From contig CBDUXP010000062.1 of assembly GCA_965371225.1 (NCBI GenBank), positions 1 through 21,837 of the forward strand: a stretch of DNA of 21,837 nt, in the 5' to 3' direction. The notes beneath the pieces were generated by a model. That model was not told where the DNA came from, did no database searches, and worked only from the letters and a program-made list of their open reading frames with translations. This DNA comes from CBDUXP01 sp965371225 [NCBI: uncultured bacterium]. Lineage in GTDB: Bacteria > Abyssobacteria > SURF-5 > CBDUXP01. Each line of letters begins with the position of its first letter. The first letter of the stretch is position 1. Of the stretch, positions 1 through 6,861 are shown piece by piece. Made by a program: the position numbers and the translations under genes.

Positions 1-1
1 T

Positions 2-16
2 GCGGTGCAACACCGC
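2..16 (-). terminator. possible displaced comM terminator hairpin
   Basis: A 6-bp perfect stem (GCGGTG at 2-7, CACCGC at 11-16) with a 3-base loop lies 16 bases beyond the stop codon of the outermost comM 3' copy. No T-run follows inside the window. I infer that it may be the original comM transcription end, pushed about 2.1 kb away by the insertions. Confidence 0.25.
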
Positions 17-31
17 GCGAGAGCATGTCAA

Positions 32-173
32 CTACAACCACAAATTCCTATCCAGCGACCGGTACTGGATAGCTTCGGCGATGTGGGTTTGGTCGATGGT
101 GTCGGCGGGGGCGAGGTCGGCGATGGTGCGGCGACTTTGAGCGGCCGGTCCTAGGCGCGGGCGCTGATGCCGA
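32..173 (-). pseudogene. comM 3'-end copy A (outermost, decayed)
   Basis: This stretch aligns base for base with the end of the intact comM (2128 onward). It contains the stop codon and the codons for [13 protein letters not shown]. In this terminal part all differences from the intact gene are synonymous. Further in there is a one-base deletion near 130 and several substitutions, so the fragment no longer reads through in frame. The match continues past the point where copy B stops and fades at about 173. I read it as the oldest residual target half-site of repeated insertions into the comM 3' end. Positions 174-261, between it and the GNAT gene, show no gene. Confidence 0.85.
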
Positions 174-261
174 CGCGCGGCGTTTGTGCTTGTAGAAGCG
201 ACATTACCTCGCCTCAGCTCGATGATGAGGGTGCGGTTGATGGAGGTCTTGAACGCCCACG

Positions 262-801
262 CTAGAGACCCATCTCCATGAACACCGTGATGGAGTAGTA
301 CCGATCAAGAGCCTCCTCTGATTGATACGACTTCATACTGTTGTTCGCATAGGGATCAATTTTGCGGAAACCTAGAGATCCGTAGAGTGAATGCGCCGCA
401 TGCAAAAACTCCAGACTTTCAAGCCTCAATTGATGATACCCGATCAAGCGGGCCTCACTGATCAGTCGCTCAATAATCGCACGGCCGATACTCTTGCCCC
501 GGAAGCTCGGGGGAACATACATACGTTGGATTTCACCTACGCCCCCTTCAAGCTGTTTCAAACAACCCACTCCTGCAATGTCGCTACCGTAGTAAACAAG
601 GTAGAACCGACCATGAGGAGGCTCAAACTTATTTGGATCTGTTAAATCCGATTCAATCATGGCGTCAATATCAAATTCGAGTCCGTAATCGCGTACCAGT
701 CGCTCATTTAGCCAAGCCAGATACTCGTAGATTAGGGCACCCGCCTGCTCCCTTTGCTGTTCACTTTGAACTTGATGAAAGGAAATCGCTTCGTCGGGCA
801 T
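262..801 (-). CDS. GNAT-family N-acetyltransferase (module 1 cargo)
   Basis: A 179-residue protein with the GNAT fold signature, which transfers an acetyl group from acetyl-CoA to an amine. The acetyl-CoA-binding motif A is seen as [19 protein letters not shown] at residues 91-109, with the R-G-K-S-I-G pyrophosphate loop. The usual late motif B appears as LYGSLGFR at 139-146. The N-terminal helix pair (residues 15-45) is typical of stand-alone GNATs. The substrate cannot be read from sequence. The start is ATG at 799-801; only a weak GGTAAG-like ribosome site precedes it. By eye the gene is clearly more AT-rich than comM, suggesting acquisition. It lies between comM 3' copies A and B and is the only gene of that module. 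Stand-alone GNATs are frequent integron-cassette and genomic-island cargo. Confidence 0.9.
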   Translation of the reverse strand: MPDEAISFHQVQSEQQREQAGALIYEYLAWLNERLVRDYGLEFDIDAMIESDLTDPNKFEPPHGRFYLVYYGSDIAGVGCLKQLEGGVGEIQRMYVPPSFRGKSIGRAIIERLISEARLIGYHQLRLESLEFLHAAHSLYGSLGFRKIDPYANNSMKSYQSEEALDRYYSITVFMEMGL

Positions 802-866
802 ATGAGCTTACCGACATCTTTCGACAGGTAGCGGGCCGATGTGACATGTAACGGTGCAGCAGGTAC

Positions 867-1085
867 GGGGTCAGGTCTTGCATTGCGACTTGCCGGAAGG
901 CCGTCTCCACTACAACCACAGATTCCGGTCCAGGGAGCGGTACTGGATGGCTTCGGCGATGTGGGCTTGGTCGATGGTGTCGGCGGGGGCGAGGTCGGCG
1001 ATGGTGCGGGCGACTTTGAGCAGCCGGTCGTAGGCGCGGGAGCGGCCCAATCGACAGTCGGTGTGGCAAAGCAAGACCTGACCCC
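867..1085. repeat. perfect 15-bp inverted repeat around comM copy B
   Basis: GGGGTCAGGTCTTGC at 867-881 is repeated exactly in inverted orientation at 1071-1085. The 219-bp interval contains comM 3' copy B. The sequence resembles the REP-like or transposase-associated palindromes found scattered in many bacterial genomes, but no transposase is present here. Just inside the left arm and just outside the right arm there is a further matching pair, CCGGAAGG and CCTTCCGG. Confidence 0.75.
910..1040 (-). pseudogene. comM 3'-end copy B (middle)
   Basis: This stretch aligns without gaps to 2128-2258 of the intact comM, with about 9 differences in 131 bases. Seven of them fall within the last ten codons and are synonymous, so [13 protein letters not shown] and the TAG stop are preserved. 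One other change is also synonymous and one alters Ser to Pro (ADLAPADT here, ADLASADT in comM). The similarity ends abruptly at 1040. The preserved coding sense shows that this piece was once the working C-terminus of comM, before the SIR2-like module was inserted next to it. Confidence 0.9.
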
Positions 1086-1097
1086 CTTCCCTTCCGG

Positions 1098-2114
1098 CTA
1101 GGGCCCCTCTTCCTCAGCATTTCTGAATTGCCCGAACCAACCCCACAATTCCTCTAGCTCAACATCCTCCGGGATGGGGTTGTCATCAATAAACTTGCAC
1201 TCAAAGAATTGATTAAAGAACGCCTCCACGGTCCTTCGCGGATGGTTTGCAATCCATGATTCATTGAACTCCGCATTAATATCATAGTGATGAGTGTGAA
1301 TGAACTCCTCCCAAGTCGCAACGATCTCATCTTCACTATCCAGCGTGATGAATGACGTTTGTTCTAATGACCGGTCGTTGACGTCACCCCAAGCGCCCTT
1401 CATTGTCTTCAACGCTTCTTCGTCCGTCTTAGGTCCGCTATATCCAAAGATGGTGATCATGAAAGCGCTCTCAAACCCTCGCCTTAAGCGCTGCCACTCA
1501 TTGGACACGAACGGGTCAGATGCATAGTCCTTGTTCCTGATCGGATAAAGCAACCGTGTCCTCTGGAATTGATTACCACATTTCCCACAGCGCATGTTGC
1601 TCGGCCCACTTATCCTGTCGCTTTCGCAAAACCCGACGCCTACATTGCCGTGTAGAAAAGCCAGTTTAGGCAGCGTTAAGCCTGTTTTGCTGCTTCTTAC
1701 ATAGGATTGCAATAGCAACGGATCCCAGTTAAACGTCGCGATTATGTCCTTTCCCCGCAACGACAGCACAAGACGATCATAAATGGTTGGACTGTCGGCT
1801 AGTTCCAATTGGCTGAAATAGTCCTCCACCATGTCCTCGACAATCCGTAACTTGTCTGCCTCCTCATTCGCGTGAAGGGTAGAGAATATATCTTCAAAGT
1901 TTTGGTCGGGATCGATCCCCCATTTTCCCAACACAACATCGAGTCCAACCACCCGACACAAATCTTCCATTAACGGAAGAACCACTCCATTCCTGTCACC
2001 GCCAGGACATGCCGCCCTGCTTGCTCCCGCCCCAAGGACAACCACATGAGGTCGTGCTTGGCTCACCTCTGCGATCTCCTCTTCAACAGACATTGTTGAG
2101 TGATTCTCTGCCAT
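1098..2114 (-). CDS. SIR2-like (Sirtuin-fold) protein, possible NAD-consuming defence effector (module 2 cargo)
   Basis: A 338-residue stand-alone SIR2-like protein. The Rossmann NAD-binding start is VVVLGAGAS at residues 24-32. The catalytic-site motifs follow as ATFNWD at 126-131 (Asn129) and FLHGN at 153-157 (His155). A single zinc-type CGKC pair sits at 176-179 and [12 protein letters not shown] at 223-234. The last roughly 100 residues are acidic and unrecognised. Related SIR2-like proteins in bacteria (Thoeris ThsA, DSR and SIR2-HerA systems) deplete NAD during phage infection; a role here is inference. The ATG at 2112-2114 lies 13 bases after the comM stop, with AGGG in the gap, so the gene is probably read on the comM transcript. 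Its base composition is much more AT-rich than comM. It is the only gene between comM copies B and C. Confidence 0.85.
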   Translation of the reverse strand: MAENHSTMSVEEEIAEVSQARPHVVVLGAGASRAACPGGDRNGVVLPLMEDLCRVVGLDVVLGKWGIDPDQNFEDIFSTLHANEEADKLRIVEDMVEDYFSQLELADSPTIYDRLVLSLRGKDIIATFNWDPLLLQSYVRSSKTGLTLPKLAFLHGNVGVGFCESDRISGPSNMRCGKCGNQFQRTRLLYPIRNKDYASDPFVSNEWQRLRRGFESAFMITIFGYSGPKTDEEALKTMKGAWGDVNDRSLEQTSFITLDSEDEIVATWEEFIHTHHYDINAEFNESWIANHPRRTVEAFFNQFFECKFIDDNPIPEDVELEELWGWFGQFRNAEEEGP

Positions 2115-2127
2115 AACTAGCCCTGAG

Positions 2128-2258
2128 CTACAACCACAAGTTCCTATCCAATGAACGGTACTGGATCGCTTCGGCGATGTGGGCTTGGTCGATGGTGTCG
2201 GCGGAGGCGAGGTCGGCGATGGTGCGGGCGACTTTGAGCAGCCGGTCGTAGGCGCGGG
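2128..2258 (-). repeat. comM 3'-end copy C (the live gene end, target site)
   Basis: The last 131 bp of the intact comM form the reference copy of the three-fold repeat. It is identical to copy B over 2168-2204 and 2206-2258. It differs synonymously in the last codons, where the three copies use different codons for Ala, Arg, Ser, Leu, Asp and Asn. The crossover that joined element and chromosome should lie in the conserved inner part (about 2168-2258), because the outer 40 bases differ between copies. Confidence 0.85.
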
Positions 2259-3666
2259 CGCTGATGCCGAGGCGTTGGATGGCTTGTTCCATGAGCGTCT
2301 TCGCGCCGGGTTCGGGCACGCACAGGTCGCGCACCTGCTTGGCGCTCATCTGTCCGTTGCAGTACACGCCGTGTTCCCCGAACCTTGCGTGCTGCCGTTG
2401 CCGCGCCGCGAGGACCCGCCCGCGGATCGTGTCGGACGCGTCGCCGCTGGGCTCCCGGGTCTGCAAGTCGTCGATGGGCACGGCGGGCACCTCGATCTGG
2501 ATATCGATGCGATCCAGCAGCGGCCCGCTGATGCGCGCCATGTAGCGCTGCACCTGCGCCGGGTTGCACGTGCAGGTCTTGTGCGGGTTGCCCAGGTGCC
2601 CGCACGGGCAGGGGTTCATGGCGGCGGCGAGCATCACCTTCGCGGGGAACGTGACGTTGTAGTTCGCGCGCGCGATGTCCACCGTCCCGTCCTCCAGCGG
2701 CTGCCGCAGCACCTCCAGCACCGCGCGGTTGAACTCGGGCAGCTCGTCGAGGAACAGCACCCCGTTGTGCGCGAGGGAAATCTCGCCCGGCCGCGGGAAC
2801 GTGCCGCCGCCCACCAGCGCCACGTTGCTGATGGTGTGGTGCGGCGAGCGGAACGGCCGGTGCGCCACGAGCGCGCGCCCGTCGAGCGTGCCGCCGATGC
2901 TGTGCACCTGCGTGGTCTCGATGGCCTCGGCCAGGGTCATGGGCGGCAGGATGGTGGCCAGCCGCTTGGCGAGCATGGACTTGCCCGACCCGGGCGGCCC
3001 GACCATGAGCACGTTGTGCCCCCCCGCCGCGGCCACCTCCAGCGCGCGCTTCGCGTGCGCCTGCCCCTTCACGTCCTGGAAGTCGATGGGATACCGCAGC
3101 CCGTCGCCGTCCAACGCCGCCAGGTTCGCCCGCGTCGGGTGCAGCGGCGCGAGCCCGTCGAAGTGGTCGATGATCTCCTGGATGTGCGACACGGCGAGCA
3201 CCTCGATGCCGTCCACCACCGCGGCCTCCTCGCCGTTCGCGCGCGGGCAGATGACGCCGCGCCGCCCGGCCGCGCGCGCGCCGAGCGCCATGGGCAGCAC
3301 CCCGCGCACCGCACGCACCCCGCCGTTCAGCGCCAGCTCGCCGACCACCGCGTAGTCGAGATACGCCTCGTTTACGAGTTGCCCGGACGCGACGAGCAGC
3401 CCGAGCGCCACCGGCAGGTCGAGCGCGCTGCCCTCCTTGCGGATGTCGGCGGGCGCGAGGTTGACCGTGATTTTGCCGAGCGGGAACTCGAAGCCCGCGT
3501 TCTTCAGCCCCGCGGTGACGCGTTCGCGGCTCTCGCGCACCGCCTCGTCGGGCAGCCCCACCATCTGGAAGCCCGGCAGCCCCGCGCGGCGCACGTCCAC
3601 CTCCACCTCCAGGGCGTAGGCCTCCACCCCCAGCACGGCGGCGCTGTGGACTTTCGCGAGCGTCAT
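2128..3666 (-). CDS. comM: YifB/ComM family Mg-chelatase-like AAA+ ATPase
   Basis: A 512-residue member of the YifB/ComM family. In naturally transformable bacteria ComM is a branch-migration helicase that helps integrate incoming single-stranded DNA. The N-terminal domain (residues 1-190) carries the family signature PGFQMVGLPDEAVRESRERV. Walker A is GPPGSGKS with Lys229, Walker B is LFLDEL with Asp307, and a cysteine-rich NPCPCG...TCTC loop follows. The C-terminal helical domain ends in [10 protein letters not shown]. The chosen start is the ATG at 3664-3666, which gives the conserved MTLAKVHSAAVLG and has GGGAGGGG five bases upstream. The open frame continues upstream but encodes nothing conserved. 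The 3' end is the repeated target site described at 32-2258. The gene is divergent from the globin gene. Confidence 0.95.
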   Translation of the reverse strand: MTLAKVHSAAVLGVEAYALEVEVDVRRAGLPGFQMVGLPDEAVRESRERVTAGLKNAGFEFPLGKITVNLAPADIRKEGSALDLPVALGLLVASGQLVNEAYLDYAVVGELALNGGVRAVRGVLPMALGARAAGRRGVICPRANGEEAAVVDGIEVLAVSHIQEIIDHFDGLAPLHPTRANLAALDGDGLRYPIDFQDVKGQAHAKRALEVAAAGGHNVLMVGPPGSGKSMLAKRLATILPPMTLAEAIETTQVHSIGGTLDGRALVAHRPFRSPHHTISNVALVGGGTFPRPGEISLAHNGVLFLDELPEFNRAVLEVLRQPLEDGTVDIARANYNVTFPAKVMLAAAMNPCPCGHLGNPHKTCTCNPAQVQRYMARISGPLLDRIDIQIEVPAVPIDDLQTREPSGDASDTIRGRVLAARQRQHARFGEHGVYCNGQMSAKQVRDLCVPEPGAKTLMEQAIQRLGISARAYDRLLKVARTIADLASADTIDQAHIAEAIQYRSLDRNLWL

Positions 3667-3685
3667 GGGTCCCCTCCCGCCGGGC

Positions 3686-3691
3686 ATTCTA
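3686..3691 (-). promoter_or_regulatory. comM -10 box candidate
   Basis: TAGAAT on the minus strand lies about 20 bases before the comM ATG, with GGGAGGGG between. No good -35 is visible at 17 bp. The transcript would also serve the SIR2-like cargo gene. Confidence 0.4.
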
Positions 3692-3775
3692 TCCGACGAC
3701 CCTCCGGGACCGAGCGGCACCGGGACCGGGGCCCGCACCGGACAGGCGTCCCTGGCGGTTTGCTTGAGCGTCACG

Positions 3776-3805
3776 TTGACAGGCTGACGACGCGATCGAT
3801 ACTTT
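3776..3805 (+). promoter_or_regulatory. promoter of the truncated globin gene
   Basis: A perfect -35 TTGACA (3776-3781) is followed after 18 bp by TACTTT (3800-3805). The globin ATG is about 40 bases further, with AGAGGG as ribosome site near 3829. The 3667-3844 gap is a divergent promoter region shared with comM. Confidence 0.55.
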
Positions 3806-3844
3806 GTCGGACACAATCGTGCCCGAACAGAGGGAACCTGAAGA

Positions 3845-4204
3845 ATGGAAGCATCACTGTACGAGCGACTGGGCGGCCGGGACGGGATCGAGGCCATCTC
3901 GACCGATCTCTTTGACCTGCACGCGGAGAACCCGCTCATTAAAACGCGATACGCGGCATCGGACCGGGCGGAGGTGATACGTCTGGTGACGGAATTCTTT
4001 TGCGCTGGCACCGGAGGCTCGGAGGAATACACGGGGAAGGATATGCCGACGGCACACGCCGGCATGAACATCAGCGAGCAGGAATTCATCGCAGCGTTGG
4101 ACGACGTGCTCGCCGCCATGGAGAAGAACGGCGTCGGGCAGCGTGAGAAAGAGGAAGCCCTGATGATCCTCTATTCGCTGAAGAGCGAGGTCGTCCGGCT
4201 CTGA
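3845..4204 (+). CDS. glbN: group 1 truncated haemoglobin
   Basis: A 119-residue group 1 (trHbN-like) truncated globin, a small haem protein that binds O2 or NO in the cytoplasm. It opens with LYERLGGRDGIEAI and carries EFFCAGTGGSEEYTG and the proximal-His segment AHAGMNI with His71 (F8). Aligned by spacing to Mycobacterium tuberculosis trHbN (F8 35 residues after CD1), CD1 is Tyr36 instead of Phe, B10 is Phe23 instead of Tyr, E7 is Val44, E11 is Val48 and E15 is Phe52. The distal pocket therefore lacks the usual Tyr B10 and Gln E11 that stabilise bound oxygen. This reassignment is my hand alignment. The gene stands alone behind its own promoter, divergent from comM. Confidence 0.88.
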   Translation: MEASLYERLGGRDGIEAISTDLFDLHAENPLIKTRYAASDRAEVIRLVTEFFCAGTGGSEEYTGKDMPTAHAGMNISEQEFIAALDDVLAAMEKNGVGQREKEEALMILYSLKSEVVRL

Positions 4205-4226
4205 ACCGTTGCACGCACGCAGTCAT

Positions 4227-4245
4227 CGGAAACGCCCACGTTCCG
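4227..4245. terminator. weak hairpin between convergent genes
   Basis: CGGAA (4227-4231) pairs with TTCCG (4241-4245), with an inner CG/CG pair. It lies between the convergent globin and PAP2 genes. There is no T-run, so termination is only a suggestion. Confidence 0.2.
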
Positions 4246-4283
4246 ACAGCGGTCCGAAGCTTACAACGCACAGGGACTGGCAG

Positions 4284-4877
4284 TCAGAAGCGGAACTGGA
4301 ACATCACGTCGAAGCCGTCCTCGCGGATGGTGAAAATGGGCACGAGCCCGTCGTCCTCCCAGCGGCCCACGAAGGCCTGGGCCATCAGCTCGCTCAGCAC
4401 CGCGCCGGCGATCACATCCTCTATATGGTGCTTCTTGTTCTCGACCCGCGAGGCCGCGGTGGCGATCGCCAGCGCGTAGGCGGGCACCATCACGGGCCAC
4501 GCCTCCTCGAACCCGTAGCGCGCGCGCAGGTACGCCGCGCCCGACCACGCGGCAGTCACGTGGCCGCTTGGGAAGCTGTCCCGCGCGTCGCCGGGCTCGA
4601 AGTCGGGCCGCCGCTTGTCCGTGGCCGATTTCAGCGCACGGGTCGCGCCGAACGTGGCGACGGTATTCAGCGTGAACTGCACCATGCCGTTCTCGTCGTG
4701 CGGGGTCCCCTGCGGGTCAGCGTGTCGATACGTATAGATGCCCGCCGCGACCGGCACGAGCACGAGCGACACATCGCCCACGGTAGTGAACGCATCCCCC
4801 GCCGCCACCGGCATCGCACGCAGCGCTAGACAGGCGGCCACCAGCACCGGCGTGCTACGCCCCTTCGCCAAGACCAC
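4284..4877 (-). CDS. PAP2-superfamily membrane-associated phosphatase
   Basis: A 197-residue type 2 phosphatidic acid phosphatase family protein; relatives remove phosphate from lipid phosphates such as undecaprenyl pyrophosphate or phosphatidate. All three catalytic motifs are complete: KSATDKRRP (Lys83, Arg90, Pro91), SFPSGH (101-106, catalytic His106) and SRVENKKHHIED (Ser143, Arg144, His150, Asp154). A hydrophobic N-terminus (residues 9-26) looks like a signal or anchor, and the motifs would face the periplasm. The start is GTG at 4875-4877, supported by GGAG seven bases upstream; a TACAAT box lies at 4897-4902. The substrate is unknown. The C-terminus, ending VMFQFRF, could be an extra strand. 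Confidence 0.88.
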   Translation of the reverse strand: MVLAKGRSTPVLVAACLALRAMPVAAGDAFTTVGDVSLVLVPVAAGIYTYRHADPQGTPHDENGMVQFTLNTVATFGATRALKSATDKRRPDFEPGDARDSFPSGHVTAAWSGAAYLRARYGFEEAWPVMVPAYALAIATAASRVENKKHHIEDVIAGAVLSELMAQAFVGRWEDDGLVPIFTIREDGFDVMFQFRF

Positions 4878-4896
4878 CCGCTATCTCCAGCCGCAC

Positions 4897-4902
4897 ATTG
4901 TA
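4897..4902 (-). promoter_or_regulatory. -10 box candidate of the PAP2 gene
   Basis: TACAAT on the minus strand lies about 20 bases before the GTG start. No convincing -35 is seen at the normal distance. Confidence 0.3.
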
Positions 4903-4968
4903 TTGCACAGGGCAAGCACACGGCACAGGACGCACAAGCTCAAGCTCTTGCACGGGCCGAGCAAGGGG

Positions 4969-5403
4969 CTAATGCTCGGGATTAACCTTCGTGGCTTTCC
5001 ACGCCGACCATAGCAGAGCTATACCCCAGATAAATAAGAAATTTCCCGTGTACGTAAAGACGACGAGACTATCGAGATCGTATTGAAATACAGTGACGAC
5101 GCGTCTGTAGACGGTGAATGCCAACACAATGAAAAGACTGCAAGGAGCCACAAGCCACCAGAAATGCATTTCACCAACCCCAACCGGGAAGACGCGTCCG
5201 CCAACCGTGGTTGCGTCGACGAACCAGATGGCACTGATCGCTGCGATAACGGTGAACACCCCTCCGAGCACAACGCCGTGCCCGAGTGACCTGACAATCG
5301 ATGTAGAAGAAACCAGCAGAAGCAGGAGCAGCGGTTGGCCGAACAAACAGGTCGAACCCAGCAGCCACCTCAGGCGTCGGTATGCCTTGCTCGGTTGATG
5401 CAT
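4969..5403 (-). CDS. small four-helix membrane protein, unknown
   Basis: A 144-residue protein of no family I recognise. Four hydrophobic segments are visible at about residues 12-35, 43-62, 80-99 and 118-136, with a basic N-terminus (SKAYRRLRW) that suggests a cytoplasmic start. The ATG at 5401-5403 has a strong GAGGAGG seven bases upstream. The gene looks clearly more AT-rich than its flanks, which suggests recent acquisition. It ends 91 bases before the PAP2 start and shares its direction, so co-transcription is possible but unproven. Confidence 0.65.
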   Translation of the reverse strand: MHQPSKAYRRLRWLLGSTCLFGQPLLLLLLVSSTSIVRSLGHGVVLGGVFTVIAAISAIWFVDATTVGGRVFPVGVGEMHFWWLVAPCSLFIVLAFTVYRRVVTVFQYDLDSLVVFTYTGNFLFIWGIALLWSAWKATKVNPEH

Positions 5404-5470
5404 GTTTGCGCCTCCTCGCGGTCCCCGTTCCGTCTGCAGTGCAACTCTCAGCGTGCCATGACGCCCGGCG

Positions 5471-6046
5471 TTACGCGATGGGCCGCGCCAGGTAGATTTC
5501 GGGTTTGCCGGGGCCGTTGGCGTCGGGAATGACGCCGCAGACGGTGAACCCGGTCTTGAGATAGAAGTCGAAGGGGTGCGGCTCGAGGGTCCGGATGGCG
5601 GCGACCGCCCCCAGCGGGTCGGCCCACAGATCGCGCCGGCCGAGGGAGGTCATCGCGCGGTCGGGATGCTCGTCCCCAGTGGAGAGGAACAAGGTGACCG
5701 CGCCCTGTTCGCGCCCGATGCGCTCCGCGTCGTCGAGCAGTGCGACGCCGATCCCGCGCCGTTGATGCTCGGGGTCCACCGCGAGCCAGTGCACGAAGAC
5801 GGACTTCCCACCCCACGCGGCGGCGAACGACCACCCCGCCACGGTCCCGTCCAACCGCGCGACCCGGCTGAGCGCTTTCGGCCCAAAGCTGGCATTGACG
5901 ATCACCTGCACCGCGTCGTGTTCGTCGAACGGTTCGTGCGGAAACGCGCGGACGAACATTGCCGTCACGTCGGCGATGCCCGCCGCATCGTCCGGTTGCA
6001 GGTCCTCGATGCGCAGGCCGGGCGGGCGCGCGGCTGCGGCGCTCAC
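5471..6046 (-). CDS. GNAT-family N-acetyltransferase
   Basis: A 191-residue GNAT enzyme. Motif A is LAVDPEHQRRGIGVAL at residues 88-103, with the Q-R-R-G-I-G acetyl-CoA loop. FYLKTGF at 161-167 is the late motif, and the ending GVIPDANGPGKPEIYLA resembles the C-terminus of aminoglycoside 6'-acetyltransferase-like and many uncharacterised GNATs. A resistance function is not shown. I chose GTG at 6044-6046 because it overlaps the preceding stop by four bases (GTGA). The upstream open frame is only Arg/Gly/Ala-rich translation of the neighbouring gene. It is the last gene of the thrC cluster. Confidence 0.85.
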   Translation of the reverse strand: MSAAAARPPGLRIEDLQPDDAAGIADVTAMFVRAFPHEPFDEHDAVQVIVNASFGPKALSRVARLDGTVAGWSFAAAWGGKSVFVHWLAVDPEHQRRGIGVALLDDAERIGREQGAVTLFLSTGDEHPDRAMTSLGRRDLWADPLGAVAAIRTLEPHPFDFYLKTGFTVCGVIPDANGPGKPEIYLARPIA

Positions 6047-6696
6047 GGCGCGGCCCGGACCGGTGCCCAGGGGCTGATGAGCCGGCCGGCGCCCCGCACC
6101 GGATCCCCCAGGGCGAACGCGACCGCATGGTCCACGTCGGGCCGCAGCCGGGCGTCCAGCGCCACGACCACCACGCCCTCCCCGGCATGCCGCGGGAAGT
6201 CGATGGCGCGCAGGTCCAGTTGCCCAGCCGGGTCGCCCGCGGTCCACTGCACCAGGATCACAGCCTCTGCGGGATACGCGTCGTGGCCCGATTCCACGAA
6301 CGCGAGGGCCGCTTCAGGCGCGCGCGTGCGCGGCAGCCCGGCATCCGCAGCGGTCTGATAGGCCACGAACAGCAGATCGCGCTCTTCCCCGCCCGTCAGC
6401 GCGCGGCTCACGCGGCGGGTGCGCACTTCGCGTATGCGCAGCACCGTCTCGCTCGCGACGGGCTCGGGGCGTTGCGCCACGCCGAAGCTCCGGGCCTGCA
6501 CCTGCGCCAGGTCCGCGAGTCGCTTATAAAGGTGTTGGCCACCGGGTCCCTCCAACGCGCGCCCGTAATACTCGTCGATGAGCGGGCCGAACGCGCCATC
6601 CGCCTGCGCGGTGGCCTCGGGCGGACGGAGCAGGCGGGGCAGGATGACGGACCCGCCGGCCACCAGCGCCGCCACCGATGCGATTGCCACGAACAC
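6043..6696 (-). CDS. single-span membrane protein, unknown (start uncertain)
   Basis: At least 217 residues: one membrane helix at the N-terminus (VFVAIASVAALVAGG), then a soluble domain of no recognised family with a mixed alpha/beta look. The only ordinary start codon in frame is GTG at 6694-6696, but it cuts the helix short. The codons upstream, back to the stop at 6862, read as a Pro-rich segment running into PVGLLVGVFVAIAS, so translation may begin earlier from a rare start such as the CTG at 6820-6822. The stop overlaps the following GNAT start by four bases, so the two are translationally coupled. Confidence 0.65.
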   Translation of the reverse strand: MFVAIASVAALVAGGSVILPRLLRPPEATAQADGAFGPLIDEYYGRALEGPGGQHLYKRLADLAQVQARSFGVAQRPEPVASETVLRIREVRTRRVSRALTGGEERDLLFVAYQTAADAGLPRTRAPEAALAFVESGHDAYPAEAVILVQWTAGDPAGQLDLRAIDFPRHAGEGVVVVALDARLRPDVDHAVAFALGDPVRGAGRLISPWAPVRAAP

Positions 6697-6861
6697 CCCA
6701 ACGAGCAGGCCTACGGGAATCTTCGGCCTCTCTCGCGGCTGGGCGGGCGGGGGATACGTCGGCTCGGCGACCGGCAGGGGCCGCTTCGGCCGCGGCGTGC
6801 CCGCTGCGTTAGACGGCGGCAGGGTGCGATCCTCGCGGCCGGCGCACGCGCCCGCGTCGCC

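Noticed and set aside
32-2258. Integron attC sites or a true integron array
   Set aside because: The repeats are coding ends of comM with no integron core-site pattern that I can see, and no integron integrase is in the window. Only the layout is similar.
910-2258. Assembly error or plain tandem duplication of comM
   Set aside because: The copies differ by synonymous changes confined to the terminal codons and have unrelated flanks with different genes. Neither explanation predicts this.
2179-3915. A 578-codon open frame on the plus strand
   Set aside because: Antisense shadow of comM with the same Arg/His/Ala-rich composition; no domain is recognisable.
5471-6046. Aminoglycoside 6'-acetyltransferase
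   Set aside because: The C-terminal PDANGPGKPEIY pattern is shared with many uncharacterised GNATs, so a resistance claim is not supported.
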